Positions 25,069 through 35,539 of a stretch of 64,000 bases of DNA are shown here, in pieces; the first letter of the stretch is position 1; each line of letters starts with the position of its first letter. The DNA comes from Diplonema papillatum (Eukaryota; Euglenozoa; Diplonemea; Diplonemida; Diplonemidae), in the NCBI GenBank assembly GCA_030068145.1, contig JAPJBO010000114.1, positions 308,165-372,164 of the forward strand, given 5' to 3'. The notes beneath the pieces are model-generated. The model ran no database searches. It was not told the DNA's origin and saw only the letters and a list, made by a program, of their open reading frames with translations. The translations under genes were made by a program, and so were the position numbers.

Positions 25069-25971
25069 TCAGAGTTCCTCGTCGCTCCGAACGCCGTGCT
25101 TGGCGCGCAAGGAAGCTAGCAACTCCGCCTCTTTTCCCTGCCAGTGCTCGAGCAGCCTATCAAGCTTTTTCAACATCTTCGGCGCCTTCTCCTCCAAGAG
25201 CTTGCCGACCGCCGCCTTCGTCGCGTCCAGCTCGTCCGCCGCTCTTTTCACTTCTGCTGCCGCTCTTGCTTCCTCATCCAACAGTCCCTGCACCCGCTCC
25301 TTCTCTGCTTTGTTGAGCTCGTGTGCGAAGGCCGAGGCCTCGGCCCGCGTGATGAAGGAGCAGTCGTAGATTTTGTCGAGCAACGGGTACTTCTCCGCGA
25401 ACGCTTCGTTTCCCTTCTCGATGAGGTCGTGCTGCTCCGAGGCCAAGTCACCATATTCAGAGTAACAGGATCGGAGGAAGACGAGCTCCATAGGGTGGAA
25501 GATACGGCCCAACGGTCTTTCATGTGCTTCGCTGCCCAAATGTTTGCCCCGGGGCTCGTCGGCGATGAACATGTGCGAAGTGCGGCTGCCAGGGCCATGG
25601 CCGGCAAAGGATAGCACCCCTGCTTCAAATGGGATGCCTAAGCTCGGATCGTCTCCAATCGGGTCGTCTTGATACTTTTTCTGGACAGCTGGATCAGAGG
25701 CAGAACCGAACTGGACGACAAATCGGCTGATGACTCGGTAGAGGAGCTGGTCCTTGAAGAACTTCTTGTCGTTGACGAGTTCGGTAAAGCGAGCGTACCC
25801 GTTTGGTGCCCATGTTTTGTGGACTTCGAGGGTGAAATTCCCAGCAGTGGTACTGCAACGCACGAAAGCATCCGCGTGGCCAGACGGGTGTCCTATCCTG
25901 GGCTGTTTTGGGTCTACCTCTGGCGCTGCCCCTAAAGCAAAGTAGCTCACAACGAGGTATGCCAATGTCAT
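25069..25971 (-). CDS. Secreted cyclophilin-type peptidyl-prolyl isomerase with C-terminal coiled coil
   Basis: I take the ATG at 25971, giving 300 residues, because it begins a signal-peptide-like segment (MTLAYLVVSYFALGAAPEVD). The open frame continues 61 codons upstream without such features. Residues about 38-190 match cyclophilin: TTAGNFTLEVHKTWAPNGYA, FFKDQLLYRVISRFVVQFGS (the Arg in LYRV corresponds to the catalytic Arg55 of cyclophilin A) and LSFAGHGPGSRTSHMFI. The Gln and Phe positions around the active site are divergent, so activity may be reduced. After the domain come about 100 Ala/Glu/Lys-rich residues forming a coiled coil, an unusual extension. Role: prolyl isomerisation in the secretory pathway, inferred from the signal peptide. 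Confidence 0.82.
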   Translation of the reverse strand: MTLAYLVVSYFALGAAPEVDPKQPRIGHPSGHADAFVRCSTTAGNFTLEVHKTWAPNGYARFTELVNDKKFFKDQLLYRVISRFVVQFGSASDPAVQKKYQDDPIGDDPSLGIPFEAGVLSFAGHGPGSRTSHMFIADEPRGKHLGSEAHERPLGRIFHPMELVFLRSCYSEYGDLASEQHDLIEKGNEAFAEKYPLLDKIYDCSFITRAEASAFAHELNKAEKERVQGLLDEEARAAAEVKRAADELDATKAAVGKLLEEKAPKMLKKLDRLLEHWQGKEAELLASLRAKHGVRSDEEL

Positions 25972-26335
25972 GCTTAGGGAATGTTGTTCTTTATTCTTCT
26001 TGAATGAGCACCTGCTCCATAAGGAATCGGTTACAAAGGGAAACGTGGTGTAACCACACGAAAACACAGGTGAATCTGGGTTGTTTGCGGGTGTGGGTGC
26101 GTTCAATGATAACCACATTAGCTGTTGCAAAGTTTCCGCCTCCGGCAGAAGCACCTGCCGTCCAAATTGGAAAATGGACCGGATACCAAGCTACCGTCTA
26201 GCTTCTAATTTATAGGCCAACGATTAGTTTATAATTTCGCTAATTCATAAATCATACATGTACGCCTATATATACAGGTTAGACGGTAATTCTGGCGTTT
26301 TTAATTCTGGCGGATTTGGCTGTCCGCCATAAATA
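25972..26335. promoter_or_regulatory. Upstream region of the cyclophilin gene, with a dispersed repeat
   Basis: The stretch 25990-26105 repeats 10060-10190 (CACAGGTGAATCTGGGTT core). No clear TATA box or other site can be named. Confidence 0.3.
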
Positions 26336-26720
26336 AAAGGACAACATGGCTTATATGGCCAGCCCACTTATCATAAACTGCTTATATGGCCACTAAAGTT
26401 TCATAAATTGCTTATATGGCCAGCAATGTTTCAGAAAACTGCTTATATGGCCAGCAATGTTTCAAAATACTGCTTACATGGCCAGCGACGTTTCAGAATA
26501 CTGCTTATATGGCCAGCAATGTTTCACAATACTGCTTATATGGCCAGCAATGTTTCAGAATACTGCTTATATGGCCAGCAATGTTTCAGAAGCTGCTTAT
26601 ATGGCCAGCAATGTTTCGAAAGTTGCTTATAATGTTTCAAAAGTTGCTTATATGGCCAGCAATGTTTCAAAAGGTTGCTTATATGGCCAGCAACGTTTCA
26701 AAAGTTGCTTGGGTACTTTT
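26336..26720. repeat. 30-bp tandem repeat (TTATATGGCCAGCAATGTTTC)
   Basis: About 13 copies of an approximately 30-bp unit (GCTTATATGGCCAGCAATGT and about ten more bases) run head to tail with point changes; a few units are shortened. It gives long open frames in several phases that are not genes. It marks the switch from gene-bearing to repeat-dominated DNA. Confidence 0.9.
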
Positions 26721-26880
26721 TGGGTCCAATTCTGGATATCTCTTTACGAGGGTGCAATTTTGGTCCGGGGGTGCCATCTTGGTCAAAATTTTGGGTCAGA
26801 ATTTTTTGGGTGGTCGAAATTTTGGGTGATTTTGAGTCAATTTTTGGGTAGTATTTGCGGTCAATTATTTGTCACGGTTT
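26721..26880. repeat. Degenerate TTTTGGGTC-type repeat
   Basis: AATTTTGGGTC and similar short units recur about ten times. The same sequence class (or its complement) builds the arrays at 34655-35100 and 51590-51830. Confidence 0.6.
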
Positions 26881-27066
26881 TGGCTTGCAGTGGAGTGAGC
26901 AACGTCAGTCGGTAGGTGCAAGCTCAGATGCACACCTTCTGCGCAGTGAAAAACGGTCGTGCCACAAGGTTTCAACATTAGAGTTCAAAATCACACAAAA
27001 AACGTCACGCCAACAAACACCAGAAGATAGGTTTCAAAATTAGGGGCATAAGAAAGCGAGGATGGG

Positions 27067-27360
27067 GTGTTCACCATCAGTGCGAGTCTAGCACACACGT
27101 GCTCGGCCGCAAGCGGCTCCGTGGGCCTCGGGGGGCGCTTGCAAACTGACTGGCTGGCTACCACCATCCAGCCGTGGCTCGTCCAGGAGCCAAAGTTATC
27201 TTCTGCTGCCATTGTGGCGCGTGCAAAGTCAGACTTCTCCGTCGACATTAGCACGTACGTGGCACTTCAGGCCCGCAGGCGAGCTGTTGATCAGAACAGC
27301 ATTGCTGGAGAGGATACATACGGCCTAGATAAACGTAGAGTTGTCAACAATGAAAGCAAA
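27067..27360 (+). pseudogene. MULE (Mutator-like) transposase N-terminal fragment
   Basis: The plus frame reads SLAHTCSAASG, LQTDWLATTIQPWLVQEPK, AIVARAKSDFSVDISTYVAL and QARRRAVDQ. It aligns with the transposase at 37098-37769 (AHTC, KTSWIAREVEDLVCAEPK, VVWQAKERALQ), the zinc-finger/helix region preceding the DDE domain in MULE proteins. No DDE domain follows, and stops lie on both sides. It is a diverged, isolated piece of a DNA transposon. Confidence 0.55.
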
Positions 27361-28046
27361 AAGGCAGCCTTCGTCATCGGCCTTCGTCATTCTCTCAGCT
27401 ACGTCGTGTCCACTGGCTCAGAGGACGAAAAACAAGCCGCCAACCCAAGAAGAACGAAAGTCGTAGTTCGTGTCTGTAACTGTTGACCCACCCAGGACCC
27501 AAGAAGAACGAAAGACGTAGTTTATGTCTGTAAAAGAAGTCACTGTCAACCCACCAGCCTGGTCCAGGAGGTGGTTGATTCCTTCTGGTGGGCTTTTTCT
27601 CTACCGGCGACCGGCGGGTGTTGCTTGAATTCGCTTTTTTTTTTTTTTTTTTTTGGTACTGAGGGCAGGGATTTATAAGGGGATTTCGGCCTAGAGCAAT
27701 AGTCCATGTAGATGGACGGGTACCCGTCTTTTGCACCGGGGTGCCGAGCACGTGTTTGTCGACCCCCCAGACCCCCCCCCCCAGTGGTGGTCCAGAGGAC
27801 GAAACCCAAGCCCCCAACCCAGGACCCAATGTCTGTAAAACAAGTCTCCATGTTTACCCCAGCCTCACAGGAAGCAATCCAGAGAGGCAGGATTCTGTTC
27901 CAACACTAAACTAAGATTCCTCCCACCCTTCCTCGTCTTGACATCACATCTTTTCTCCCCAGTTGAACAGCTTCGTAAAAGCAACTCCTTCTTCGCTACT
28001 CGCCATGCTACACTACATTCATTATTTCTGCCGCACGCTCGATAGC
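27361..28046. other. Gap with short duplications and homopolymers
   Basis: Related CCAAGAAGAACGAAAG phrases recur near 27446 and 27500. A T run of about 21 lies near 27632-27652 and a C run near 27770. No gene is supported. Confidence 0.4.
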
Positions 28047-30338
28047 ACAAACAAAGAAATACATAGTTACTCACTTTTCCACACTTTTGTTCTTGTTGCG
28101 CAGCCAGCTACGATGAAGCAGGACAAGCCGGATTGTAGGCTACAAGTGCTCCATTCGCTTGGAGGATGGTAAACCAACCCCAACTCCACCACACAGGAAT
28201 GTTAACAGAGAAATAAACGCTAGACAACACCTCCACATCGCAAACAGCGCCGGCGATGGAGTCTTGTGGCAGCTACAGGTACTATTTTGACTTCTTCTGG
28301 GTTTCCACGCTCTTTTTCGCTCGCTTTTTCGCTGATTCATAAGATCTCTGTTTCGTGTGTACAAAGTCGGATTGGGTGGTTGCGCCTTCGGCGCTTGAAT
28401 CTTTTATTAAGAGAGATCGCTCAGGTTGTTCACAGTCGATTTCAGTGTGTGGGGTCCCAATTTCAGTGTGTTTGCGATTCGTTCGCAACACTAACAGTTC
28501 GTCTGCCTAGGAGCACTTGATTTCAGTGTGTGGGAGTCCCAACTTCAGCGTGTTTGTGATTCGTTTGCAACATTAAACTGTCGTCTGGCCTTGAAGCACT
28601 TGAAGGTCGTTTGAGTGTCGGGGCAGCACAACCCTGATTCGTGGGCTACAAGCGGTGTTCGCATCCACTCGCTTGGAGGATGAAACCCAACCCATCACCA
28701 CACAGGAATGTTGGAAGCAGAGAAGCCGCACCAGAAGCGGTATGGGAGTCATTGCCGATCTGTGGAAGGTTCAGGTACTTTTTGAAGTGCACTTTTCGCT
28801 GATACAATATGCAAGAACCATACAGGACATTGAAACAGCCTCGGAAACGAGCCGGCCTTAGTTCTTGTTGGCTGATCAGTGGTATGCCGTAGCATCTTTT
28901 CGTGCACTTTCCCGCTGATTCCCTGTTGTCGTGTACAAAGTCGGATTGGGTGGTTGCGCCTTCGGCGCTTCAATCTTTTATTAAGAGAGATCGCTCAGGT
29001 TGTTCCCAGTCGCTTTCAGTGTGTGGGGTCCCAATCTCAGCGTGTTTGCGATTCGTTCGCAACACTAACAGTTCGTCTGCCTAGGAGCACTTGATTTCAG
29101 TGTGTGGGAGTCCCAACTTCAGCGTGTTTGCGATTCGTTTGCAACACTATACAGTCGTCTGGCCTTCGAGCACCTGCATCTCGTGCTTTCCCCCGACGGG
29201 GTTTCCGACTTGTTCCGGTTTTACAAGCTACTTTTTGCTCGCTTTTCGTTGATTCATAAGATCTCTGTTTCGTGTGTACAAAGTTGGATTGGGTGGTTGC
29301 GCCTTCGGCGCTTAAATATTTTATTAAGAGAGATCGCTCAGGTTGTTCTCAGTCGATTTCAGTGTGTGGGGTCCCAATCTCAGCGTGTTTGCGATTCGTT
29401 TGCAACACTAACAGTTCGTCTGCCTAGGAGCACTTGATTTCAGTGTGTGGGAGTCCCAACTTCAGCGTGTTTGCGATTCGTTTGCAACACTAAACAGTCG
29501 TCTGGCCTTGAAGCCCTTGAAGGTCGTTTGAGTGTCGGGGCAGCACAACCCTGATTCGTGGGCTACAAGCGGTCCCCTACATCACCACACAGGAATGTTG
29601 GAAGCAGAGAAGCCACCCCCAGAAGCGGTATGGGAGTCATTGCCGATCTGTGGAAGGTACAGGTACTTTTTGAAGTGCACTTTGCGCTACAATATGCAAA
29701 AACCATACAGGACATTGAAACGGCCTCGGAAACGTGCCGGCCTTAGTTCTTGTTGGCTAAACAGTGGTATGCTGTATACTTGAGCTCAGCGTGTTTGTGA
29801 TCTGTTTGCAAGTGCTCAAGTGCAAACTGCTAGTATTACGGCCGTGAAGCGCACACCGGACACAAAGCAAGACGACCGCATGACACGACACGTGCAAAGA
29901 GTTCTAAGGTCGATAGCGGCTTTGTGCAGTATCATCACAAGCACCTGGTCTTTTTTTAGAGTTGTCGTTTTCAGAGTTCTTTTTTTCCGACGTTTTTTCT
30001 CGACATTTTTTCGCCTTCCCCCCCCCCAATTATTTTTCCGGAACTTTCTCCGCAAAAGGTACCGATAAGGTCGCAACCCCAAAAAGGTACCGATAAGGTC
30101 GCAACCTCCAAAAAAGGTACCGATAAGGTCGCAACCTCCAAAAGAGGTACCGATAAGGTCGCAACCTCCAAAAGAGGTACCGATAAGGTCGCAACTCCAA
30201 AAAGGTACCGATAAGGTCGCACCTCAAAAAGGTACCGATAAGGTCGCAACCCCAAAAAGGTACCGATAAGGTCGCAACCCAGAAATGGGCAAAAAAGGTA
30301 TCGATAAGGTCTCATGCGACGTTATCGGGACCGCCGCC
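28047..30338. mobile_element. Partial copy (right half) of the satellite fold-back element
   Basis: This aligns along its length with about 42045-45934: the same leading unique sequence (TACATAGTTACT, CAGCCAGCTACGATGAAGCA), three satellite units marked by GCGCCTTCGGCGC (near 28381, 28960 and 29300), the CCGGCCTTAGTTCTTGTTGG stretch, a GGTACCGATAAGGTCGCAAC array (30057-30300) and the same terminus ending GGGACCGCCGCC at 30338. No opposite arm is present, so it is either truncated at its left or a one-armed derivative. It has no protein-coding capacity. Confidence 0.75.
30057..30300. repeat. GGTACCGATAAGGTCGCAAC array, copy 1
   Basis: About nine units of 26-30 bp, each GGTACCGATAAGGTCGCAAC plus a short CCCCAAAAA-type spacer, run up to the element terminus. 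The same array abuts the termini at 38614 and 45934. Confidence 0.9.
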
Positions 30339-31103
30339 CTGGACAACTTGGTTTGGAGAGGTGCCCACACAAGCCGGAAACTTACCTGGCCTGTCTTCTT
30401 CTGCAGAGACTGCCGGTTGACGTACTCGACTGCAGGAATTTTAAGCACATCTATTGCGAAGTCTAGCAAAGGTGGATCTCTCAAAATCAGCCCCTGATGT
30501 TTATTGTTTTTCTCTCACTCTGAGAAGTTTTTTTCACTGGCAGTGGGCAAAAAACCAATTTTACCCACTGTGTTTTTTTCACTAGTGAAAAAAAAAAAAA
30601 ATTCACTAGTGAAAAAAAAACTTTTTTTACCGGCTGGATTTTTTTTGTCCCTGCCGCTGAACAGCTACAATGAGGCCCAGGGACAATAAGGGAGCTTTTT
30701 GTCCCTCCAGGGACAAAAAGTTTTTTTTTGTCCCTGGAGACATTTTCATGGGTTATCATGCAGGGTCAAAACCTTGTGTCTTTTTGAAAATGGCAAAAAA
30801 AAAAAATTCCGGAAAAAAATTGGGTTTTTTGAATTTTAAAAGTTTGGAACAAACTCTGCAGTATTTTTTGTTTTCCAAACTTTTTTTTAGGGCTCCATCG
30901 GCCCCGCGGGAGCATTTTAAAAAGGGTAAATTTCCCTTATATCCTGCCCCTAACAAATATGTGCCCTTATATCCTGGTTCAAAACAAATTTGGTGCCCTT
31001 ATATCCAGGGGATTATACGGGCTTAGTTTAGCGGTCTGAGAGACCGGAACTCAAATTCTTCCGGTCTGGGGAAAAAAAAAAAAAAACGCGCCCACCGCGG
31101 AGG
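30339..31103. other. Gap: low-complexity inverted repeats, MITE fragment and 35-bp repeats
   Basis: At 30500-30745 are TTCACTAGTGAAAAAA palindromes and GTCCCTCCAGGGAC hairpins. A block from about 30630 to 30730 recurs at 35545-35645. A MITE fragment follows (30757-30924), then TTATATCC...CAAAACAAATTTGGTG units (30925-31018). No gene is supported. Confidence 0.55.
30757..30924. mobile_element. KTAW MITE, copy 2 (right end missing)
   Basis: This begins CATGCAGGGTCAAAACCTTG after TTAT and is colinear with the full copies to about GGGAGCATTTTAAAAA, then breaks into unrelated repeats. It also carries an internal deletion in the middle. Confidence 0.8.
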
Positions 31104-32108
31104 GTGCGAAAGCCCTATGTCATAACATGGACCAGAGAAGCTGAAGCAAGCGGCGATGTCGTCAGAGTAGCAACCGACGGGAGCTACCTGGAAAAAGAAG
31201 GCAGAGGCGCTGTCGGAATTTGCGTCAACGGCAGGGCCTACGGTGCGAAGATCCATGGGAGGATCAGCTCGAGCACACAAGCAGAATTGTGTGCGATGAT
31301 GGTTCTAGCGACTGCACTGAAGGAAGTCAAGCCCCACGCGATGGCCAAGCCGCGAAGCGACAGCATGAGCGCCATCGCCCGGTTAAGGAACCCCCGCAAA
31401 GGGGACCCGGTCGCCATGGTGCTGTGTACTTTCCCAGATGTGCAGTGGGCCAGGGGACACAGCGACAATGCCGACATCAACGCGGCAGACGTCGCAGCAA
31501 ACGCCGCTTACCAAAAAAGCAGCACATTCAATGTCGAATGGTGCTACCGCAAGGCCAACGTTGCCAGGCTGTGCCAACGGTGGCAAGAAGACGATACCGA
31601 AGACAACAATGGTGACCTGGTGCAACTCGAAGAAAACGGACTCTTCGCGAGGAGAAACCGTACCGACAGTCGCGACACCGCGGTCCGTAATCGACTATCT
31701 ACCGACGTACCACCTCGCTGCCTCAGCGCACAAGCCCTGCGGGCGCTGCGGAACCTGCATGGAGCTACGGATCTCCTCCAAGCACTCACCCGTAGAGCCA
31801 TCATGCCGTTCAAAACCCGCAACGAGTGCGCCGTAGAAGGCTGCTACCACCGAGGAAGTGCAGATCATGTCCTGACGGCTGGCGATGAACGACATATTCT
31901 ATGCTACGGACCCGAAGCCAACCTCACGCGCATCTTTGGACAGAGTGAGGTAACGTACAGACAAGTATTGGATGAATTTGCAGCCCGCAACACAGCAGTC
32001 ATACTGTCTGTTTGCGCGCGAGTCCGCTATCAGGAGCCCAGCGGGAAAGCAACAGAATGGGCCACTTGGCTAATGCACGAGATCAAGTCTAGCTCGAAGA
32101 TACGATAA
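31104..32108 (+). CDS. RNase H domain protein, 3' part of a LINE-type retroelement
   Basis: The open frame encodes 334 residues with a canonical RNase H fold pattern: VATDGSYL (first Asp), SSTQAELCAMMVL (Glu), RSDSMSAIARL (second Asp) and WARGHSDNADINAADVAANA (His/Asp). RNase H degrades RNA in RNA-DNA hybrids and sits downstream of reverse transcriptase in several LINE clades. The C-terminal 140 residues include a CAVEGCYHRGSADHVL...C pattern like a post-RNase H zinc finger. The frame has no ATG before the domain (its first codon here is GTG after an A-rich tract), so this is a 5'-truncated element, the usual fate of LINE insertions. All four catalytic residues remain. Confidence 0.7.
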   Translation: MRKPYVITWTREAEASGDVVRVATDGSYLEKEGRGAVGICVNGRAYGAKIHGRISSSTQAELCAMMVLATALKEVKPHAMAKPRSDSMSAIARLRNPRKGDPVAMVLCTFPDVQWARGHSDNADINAADVAANAAYQKSSTFNVEWCYRKANVARLCQRWQEDDTEDNNGDLVQLEENGLFARRNRTDSRDTAVRNRLSTDVPPRCLSAQALRALRNLHGATDLLQALTRRAIMPFKTRNECAVEGCYHRGSADHVLTAGDERHILCYGPEANLTRIFGQSEVTYRQVLDEFAARNTAVILSVCARVRYQEPSGKATEWATWLMHEIKSSSKIR

Positions 32109-32294
32109 CACGGAACATTTTCTTTTGGGAACCCCACCGATCACCACAAGCACGCACAAAGCTGAACTTCACAAGCATCCAAAAGGTCGAAAGACACCAA
32201 TCTGTACGTCCATTCGGATCGTCGGAAACACAAAAAAACCACATAGCGTTCGGGTTGGGGCTTACCGGGTGGGAGCGGTAACGGGAGGGCCAGT

Positions 32295-32955
32295 ATGCCA
32301 CCAAAGAAGCTACAGCGTGTGGATCCAAAGAAGGAGGGGATTCCCCGGGACATCGCAAGCATGTTCGGGCTCGCATCTCGGCAAACAGGACGGCAGACCA
32401 ACGTCCCGAAAGAGGGGACAAACACGGAGTACGAGCGGTGGACAAAGGAGTCGTACTCAGAAGTTGAGAAGGCCAACTCCCTGCACGACTTTCTACCCGA
32501 CCTACTTCCTTTGCGATGTCGCGATAAACCGCGCAACTGAAGGTTTGGCAGGCTTTACCCGCGTGACACCCCAGACAGTCCAGGCCTATCATGCCGAAGT
32601 GGCCACGCCCTACGTTAACGGGCTAATCTCTGACCTTCGTTCGGGTTTGAAGAGCAACCTGGGTGTCATGGAGGGATTCAGCCTTTTTGACCTGAGTGGG
32701 CCTGTGGCTGGAAACCAACCTGAGGCGGTCAGACTTGTTGATATTCTTGTCGCCCATTACGGCGAGGAAAAGGTCCGACCAACCCAGGAAGGCAGATTCG
32801 CACGTTCTCCTCCCTTTCTCAATGCCCGCTTCATTGCAGATTTCAGGAATGAGGTTTTTCCCCGAGCCGACGACGAGCACAGATCTGTTCTCGAGGAGCT
32901 CAAAACCTTTCGACACCTCTCGGAACGGCATCGGTTGAAAGACTGTTCAGTTTGA
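32295..32955 (+). pseudogene. hAT-like (ZNF862/ZMYM-type) transposase fragment
   Basis: Two overlapping frames together carry a recognisable layout. The first (32295-32540) starts MPPKKLQRVDPKKEG and contains a basic N-terminal segment. The second (to 32955) contains TPYVNGLISDLRSGLKSNLG and VMEGFSLFDLSGP, then a LVDILVAHYGEEKV stretch, as in the C-terminal half of hAT-related proteins. A frame change separates them near 32520, and no dimerisation domain is recognisable. It is a degraded DNA transposon copy, lying just downstream of the RNase H fragment in the same orientation. Confidence 0.4.
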
Positions 32956-33059
32956 TGAAGCTGATCAAAACGAGGCAAAGGTGGCATACAGCATGCAGTT
33001 GCAGCAAAAAAAAAAAACACGCCCAGACCGGAACTCAGGATTTTTTCGAAGCCCCGTAT

Positions 33060-33185
33060 AAACCCCTGCTTATATCCCGGTTCAAAACAAATATGTGCCC
33101 TTATATCCCGAACCGGGATATAAGGGCACCAAATTTGTTTTGAACCGGGATATAAGGGCACCAAATTTGTTTTGGACCCAAGATA
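33060..33185. repeat. Palindromic TATAAGGGCACCAAATTTG repeat
   Basis: CCCTTATATCCCGG units meet their reverse complements (CCGGGATATAAGGGCACC) near 33113, forming a hairpin of about 30-bp arms, then repeat directly. The same sequence recurs at 30925-31018 and 35105-35200. Confidence 0.75.
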
Positions 33186-33189
33186 CTGG

Positions 33190-33472
33190 GGCCAAAAAAT
33201 TCGAAAAAAATCGAAAAAAATTCGAAAAAAGTTCGAAAAAAGTTCGAAAAAAGTTCGAAAAAAGTTCGAAAAAAGTTCGAAAAAAGTTCGAAAAAAGTTC
33301 GAAAAAAGTTCGAAAAAAGTTCGAAAAAAGTTCGAAAAAAGTTCGAAAAAAGTTCGAAAAAAGTTCGAAAAAAGTTCGAAAAAAGTTCGAAAAAAGTTCG
33401 AAAAAAGTTCGAAAAAAGTTCGAAAAAAGTTCGAAAAAAGTTCGAAAAAAGTTCGAAAAAAGTTCGAATTTG
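33190..33472. repeat. 12-bp tandem repeat TTCGAAAAAAGT
   Basis: About 22 near-perfect head-to-tail copies are present. TTCGAA at each unit makes the array locally self-complementary. Translations such as KKVRKKFEKSS in all plus frames are artefacts of the repeat. Confidence 0.95.
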
Positions 33473-33756
33473 GTCAATTCTTTGTCAGAAGTCAGAATTT
33501 TGGTCCAGTTCAAAAATTGGGTCAAAATTTGGTCGGGTTTTTGGACAGTCTTGGGCGGTCCACCGAACCCACACAGAAGTATGTCGAAAGCCAACACTGA
33601 TGCAGCCGAACTTAAGCCGGGGTACCTGGCTTTAGAAAACCCCCCAGGTGACAGCAAACCTGCCCCCAGAGCAAACTGGAACTGGTCTTAGTTTGTACTT
33701 TCTAGCTTTCATTCGATACGTTTGCAGTAGTCCCGCAAATACACCCAGCAGATCAA
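33473..33756. other. Gap after the 12-bp array; TTTGGTC-type degenerate repeat then unique sequence
   Basis: GGTCAAAATTTGGTC-type motifs extend to about 33550. The remainder is unique and noncoding as far as I can see. Confidence 0.4.
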
Positions 33757-33990
33757 AGAAAGGGGGAAAGGTGGAAAATGCAGATCAAACGGGAGTAGAA
33801 TGTGCGCACGCTTATCCGTCTCTTGACTTACTATGCCGTGTTCTGAAAGCTGTCGAGGGGCCCCTCCATAGGTTCTCGCATGATTCGTTCGCCTTTGTAA
33901 CACTATCCGTTTGTAGTAAGCTTCGCAATTGTGTTCTTGCAATATCTAACCGAATGGTGGGTGGCGGATTTCTGCGCTCGTGCGCAAGAC
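33757..33990. repeat. Left arm of a 230-bp inverted repeat (partner 36895-37145)
   Basis: The reverse complement of 36895-37145 follows this stretch closely, including CTTATCCG, CTATGCCGTGTT, CTGTCGAGGGGCCCC, TTCTCGCATGATTCGTTCGC and GTAACACTATCCG. The partner abuts the 3' end of the MULE transposase frame, so this is MULE-associated sequence in inverted orientation, separated by 2.9 kb of tandem repeats. Confidence 0.75.
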
Positions 33991-34654
33991 ACAATTATGC
34001 TGCTTTTGCAGTGCAAGCTGAACCCGGTTCGCGACTTCGGTCGCGGTAAAGTGTTACAAAGTCTTCAGCTTTCAGATCCGGATACGCGTATGCAACAGAT
34101 AGTTAGAGGTCACTTGAAGGATACCCGTGTGCAGCGTTCGAAAGAGTTTGCGTATCTGGAGTCCTTTTTTTGGGGGGGGGGAAGGCCCTTTTGACCCTGT
34201 ATTTTCGAGAAGAATTTTGAAACAGCCCGAAGATATTCGTCGATTCCTGATATTCGTCCAGCGTAATGGTTGTCCAGATTACTGACCGTGAGAAAGGGTT
34301 AGTTCGGGCAATGCTAAGTTCTGGTGAAGCTAAGTTCGGGCGTTGCCAAGTTCTGGTGCTAAGCGCTCAGGGCAGTCAGGCTGCGCTGGTACTAAAAAAA
34401 GTTCGGGCACGAAGCGAAGTTCGGCCAGGGTGGTAAAGTCCGGGTGAAGTCAAGGTCGGTGCTCGTGCCCGGGAGGGCTGTCAATTCTGTCTGAGTGCGC
34501 GACGCAGTTTCCCGATAGCCACCGCGTGCCTTCTGTGCCCTGTGGGCACAAAGACAGTTCAAAGACACTTCAGGAATAAGCCATTCTTGCGTGATGTACT
34601 GAGGAGAGCTGCCACCTTGTTGTTAGCCTACTGTCCTGGGTTCGGTTCCGAGTT
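33991..34654. other. Gap with no assignable gene
   Basis: There is a G run near 34173 and short AAGTTCGGGC and AAGTTCTGGTG repeats at 34310-34440. No gene is supported. Confidence 0.4.
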
Positions 34655-35100
34655 TGGAAGGTTCGGTTCTGGGTTCGGTTTCGGGTTCGGTTTCAAAACT
34701 GACCCCAAAACCGAACCCTTCCAGAATTTGGGACCCAAATTCTGGACCCAAATTTGGGACCCACATTTTGACCCAAATTTTAGACCCAAATTTTGGGTCC
34801 AAAATTTGGACCCTATATTTTTTGGACCCAATATTTGGACCCAAATTTTGGACCCAAATTCTGGACCCAGATTCTGGACACAAATTTTGGACCCAAATTT
34901 TGGACCCAAATTTTGAACCCAAATTTTGGACCCAAAATCTGGACCAAATTTTGGACCCAAATTTTGGACCCAAATTCTGGACCCAAATTCTGGACCCAAA
35001 TTTTGGACCCAAATTTTGGACCCAAATTTTGGACCCAAATTTTGGACCCAAATTTTGGACCCAAATTTTGGACCCAAAATTTCAGACCCAAATTTTGAAC
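34655..35100. repeat. 12-bp tandem repeat AATTTTGGACCC
   Basis: About 30 copies of AATTTTGGACCCA (12-bp period) with variants are present. AAATTT in each unit makes the array partly self-complementary, which is why both strands give long repetitive open frames. A GGTTCGG-type repeat at 34635-34720 introduces it. Confidence 0.92.
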
Positions 35101-35104
35101 CTGC

Positions 35105-35200
35105 CCTAAAAACTCGGTTCAAAACAAATTTGGTGCCCTTATATCCCGAACCGGGATATATGGGCACAAATTTGTTTTGACCGGGATATAAGGGCATTAC
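35105..35200. repeat. Palindromic TATAAGGGCACC repeat, second site
   Basis: TTATATCCCG meets CGGGATATATGGGC near 35150, as at 33060-33185. Confidence 0.7.
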
Positions 35201-35246
35201 ACCACTGGACACAAATTTTTTTTTTTCACTGGTGCCCAGGGGTTAT

Positions 35247-35455
35247 CATGCAGGGTCAAAACCTTGTGTCTTTTTGAAAATGGCAAAAAAAAAAATTCCG
35301 GAAAAAAATTGGGTTTTTTGAATTTTAAAAGTTTGGAACAAACTCTGCAGTAATTTTTGAGGAAGTTGAGCAATTTTTTTTTTCCAAATTTTTTTTAGGG
35401 CTCCATCGGCCCCGCGGGAGCGTTTTAGAAAGACACAAGGTTTTGACCCTGCATG
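35247..35455. mobile_element. KTAW MITE, copy 3 (full length)
   Basis: This 209-bp element runs CATGCAGGGTC to GACCCTGCATG, flanked by TTAT on both sides (35243-35246 and 35456-35459). Confidence 0.9.
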
Positions 35456-35539
35456 TTATTCTAATCCCCGAAATTCTGAAAAATCCCGGTTTAAAAATCT
35501 TTGATATGGCCAGGGATTATCCTGTATGGTTAAAAAAAA

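Noticed and set aside
26416-26915. Open frames through the 30-bp repeat (MASNVSEYCLYGQQ type)
   Set aside because: Tandem-repeat artefacts in all three plus frames.
30057-30300. CRISPR-like array of regularly spaced units
   Set aside because: Spacers are nearly identical and too short, the context is eukaryotic, and the array abuts a transposon terminus; it is a subterminal tandem repeat.
31020-31095. tRNA-like A box (TAGTTTAGCGG) followed by an A run, as in a tRNA-derived SINE
   Set aside because: No B box follows and the rest does not fold as a tRNA; A-box matches are frequent by chance.
33095-33691. Lys/Phe-rich repeat proteins (KKVRKKFEKSS)
   Set aside because: Translations of a 12-bp tandem repeat that is open in several frames on both strands.
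34628-35212. Repeat proteins over AATTTTGGACCC on both strands
   Set aside because: Artefacts of a self-complementary 12-bp repeat.
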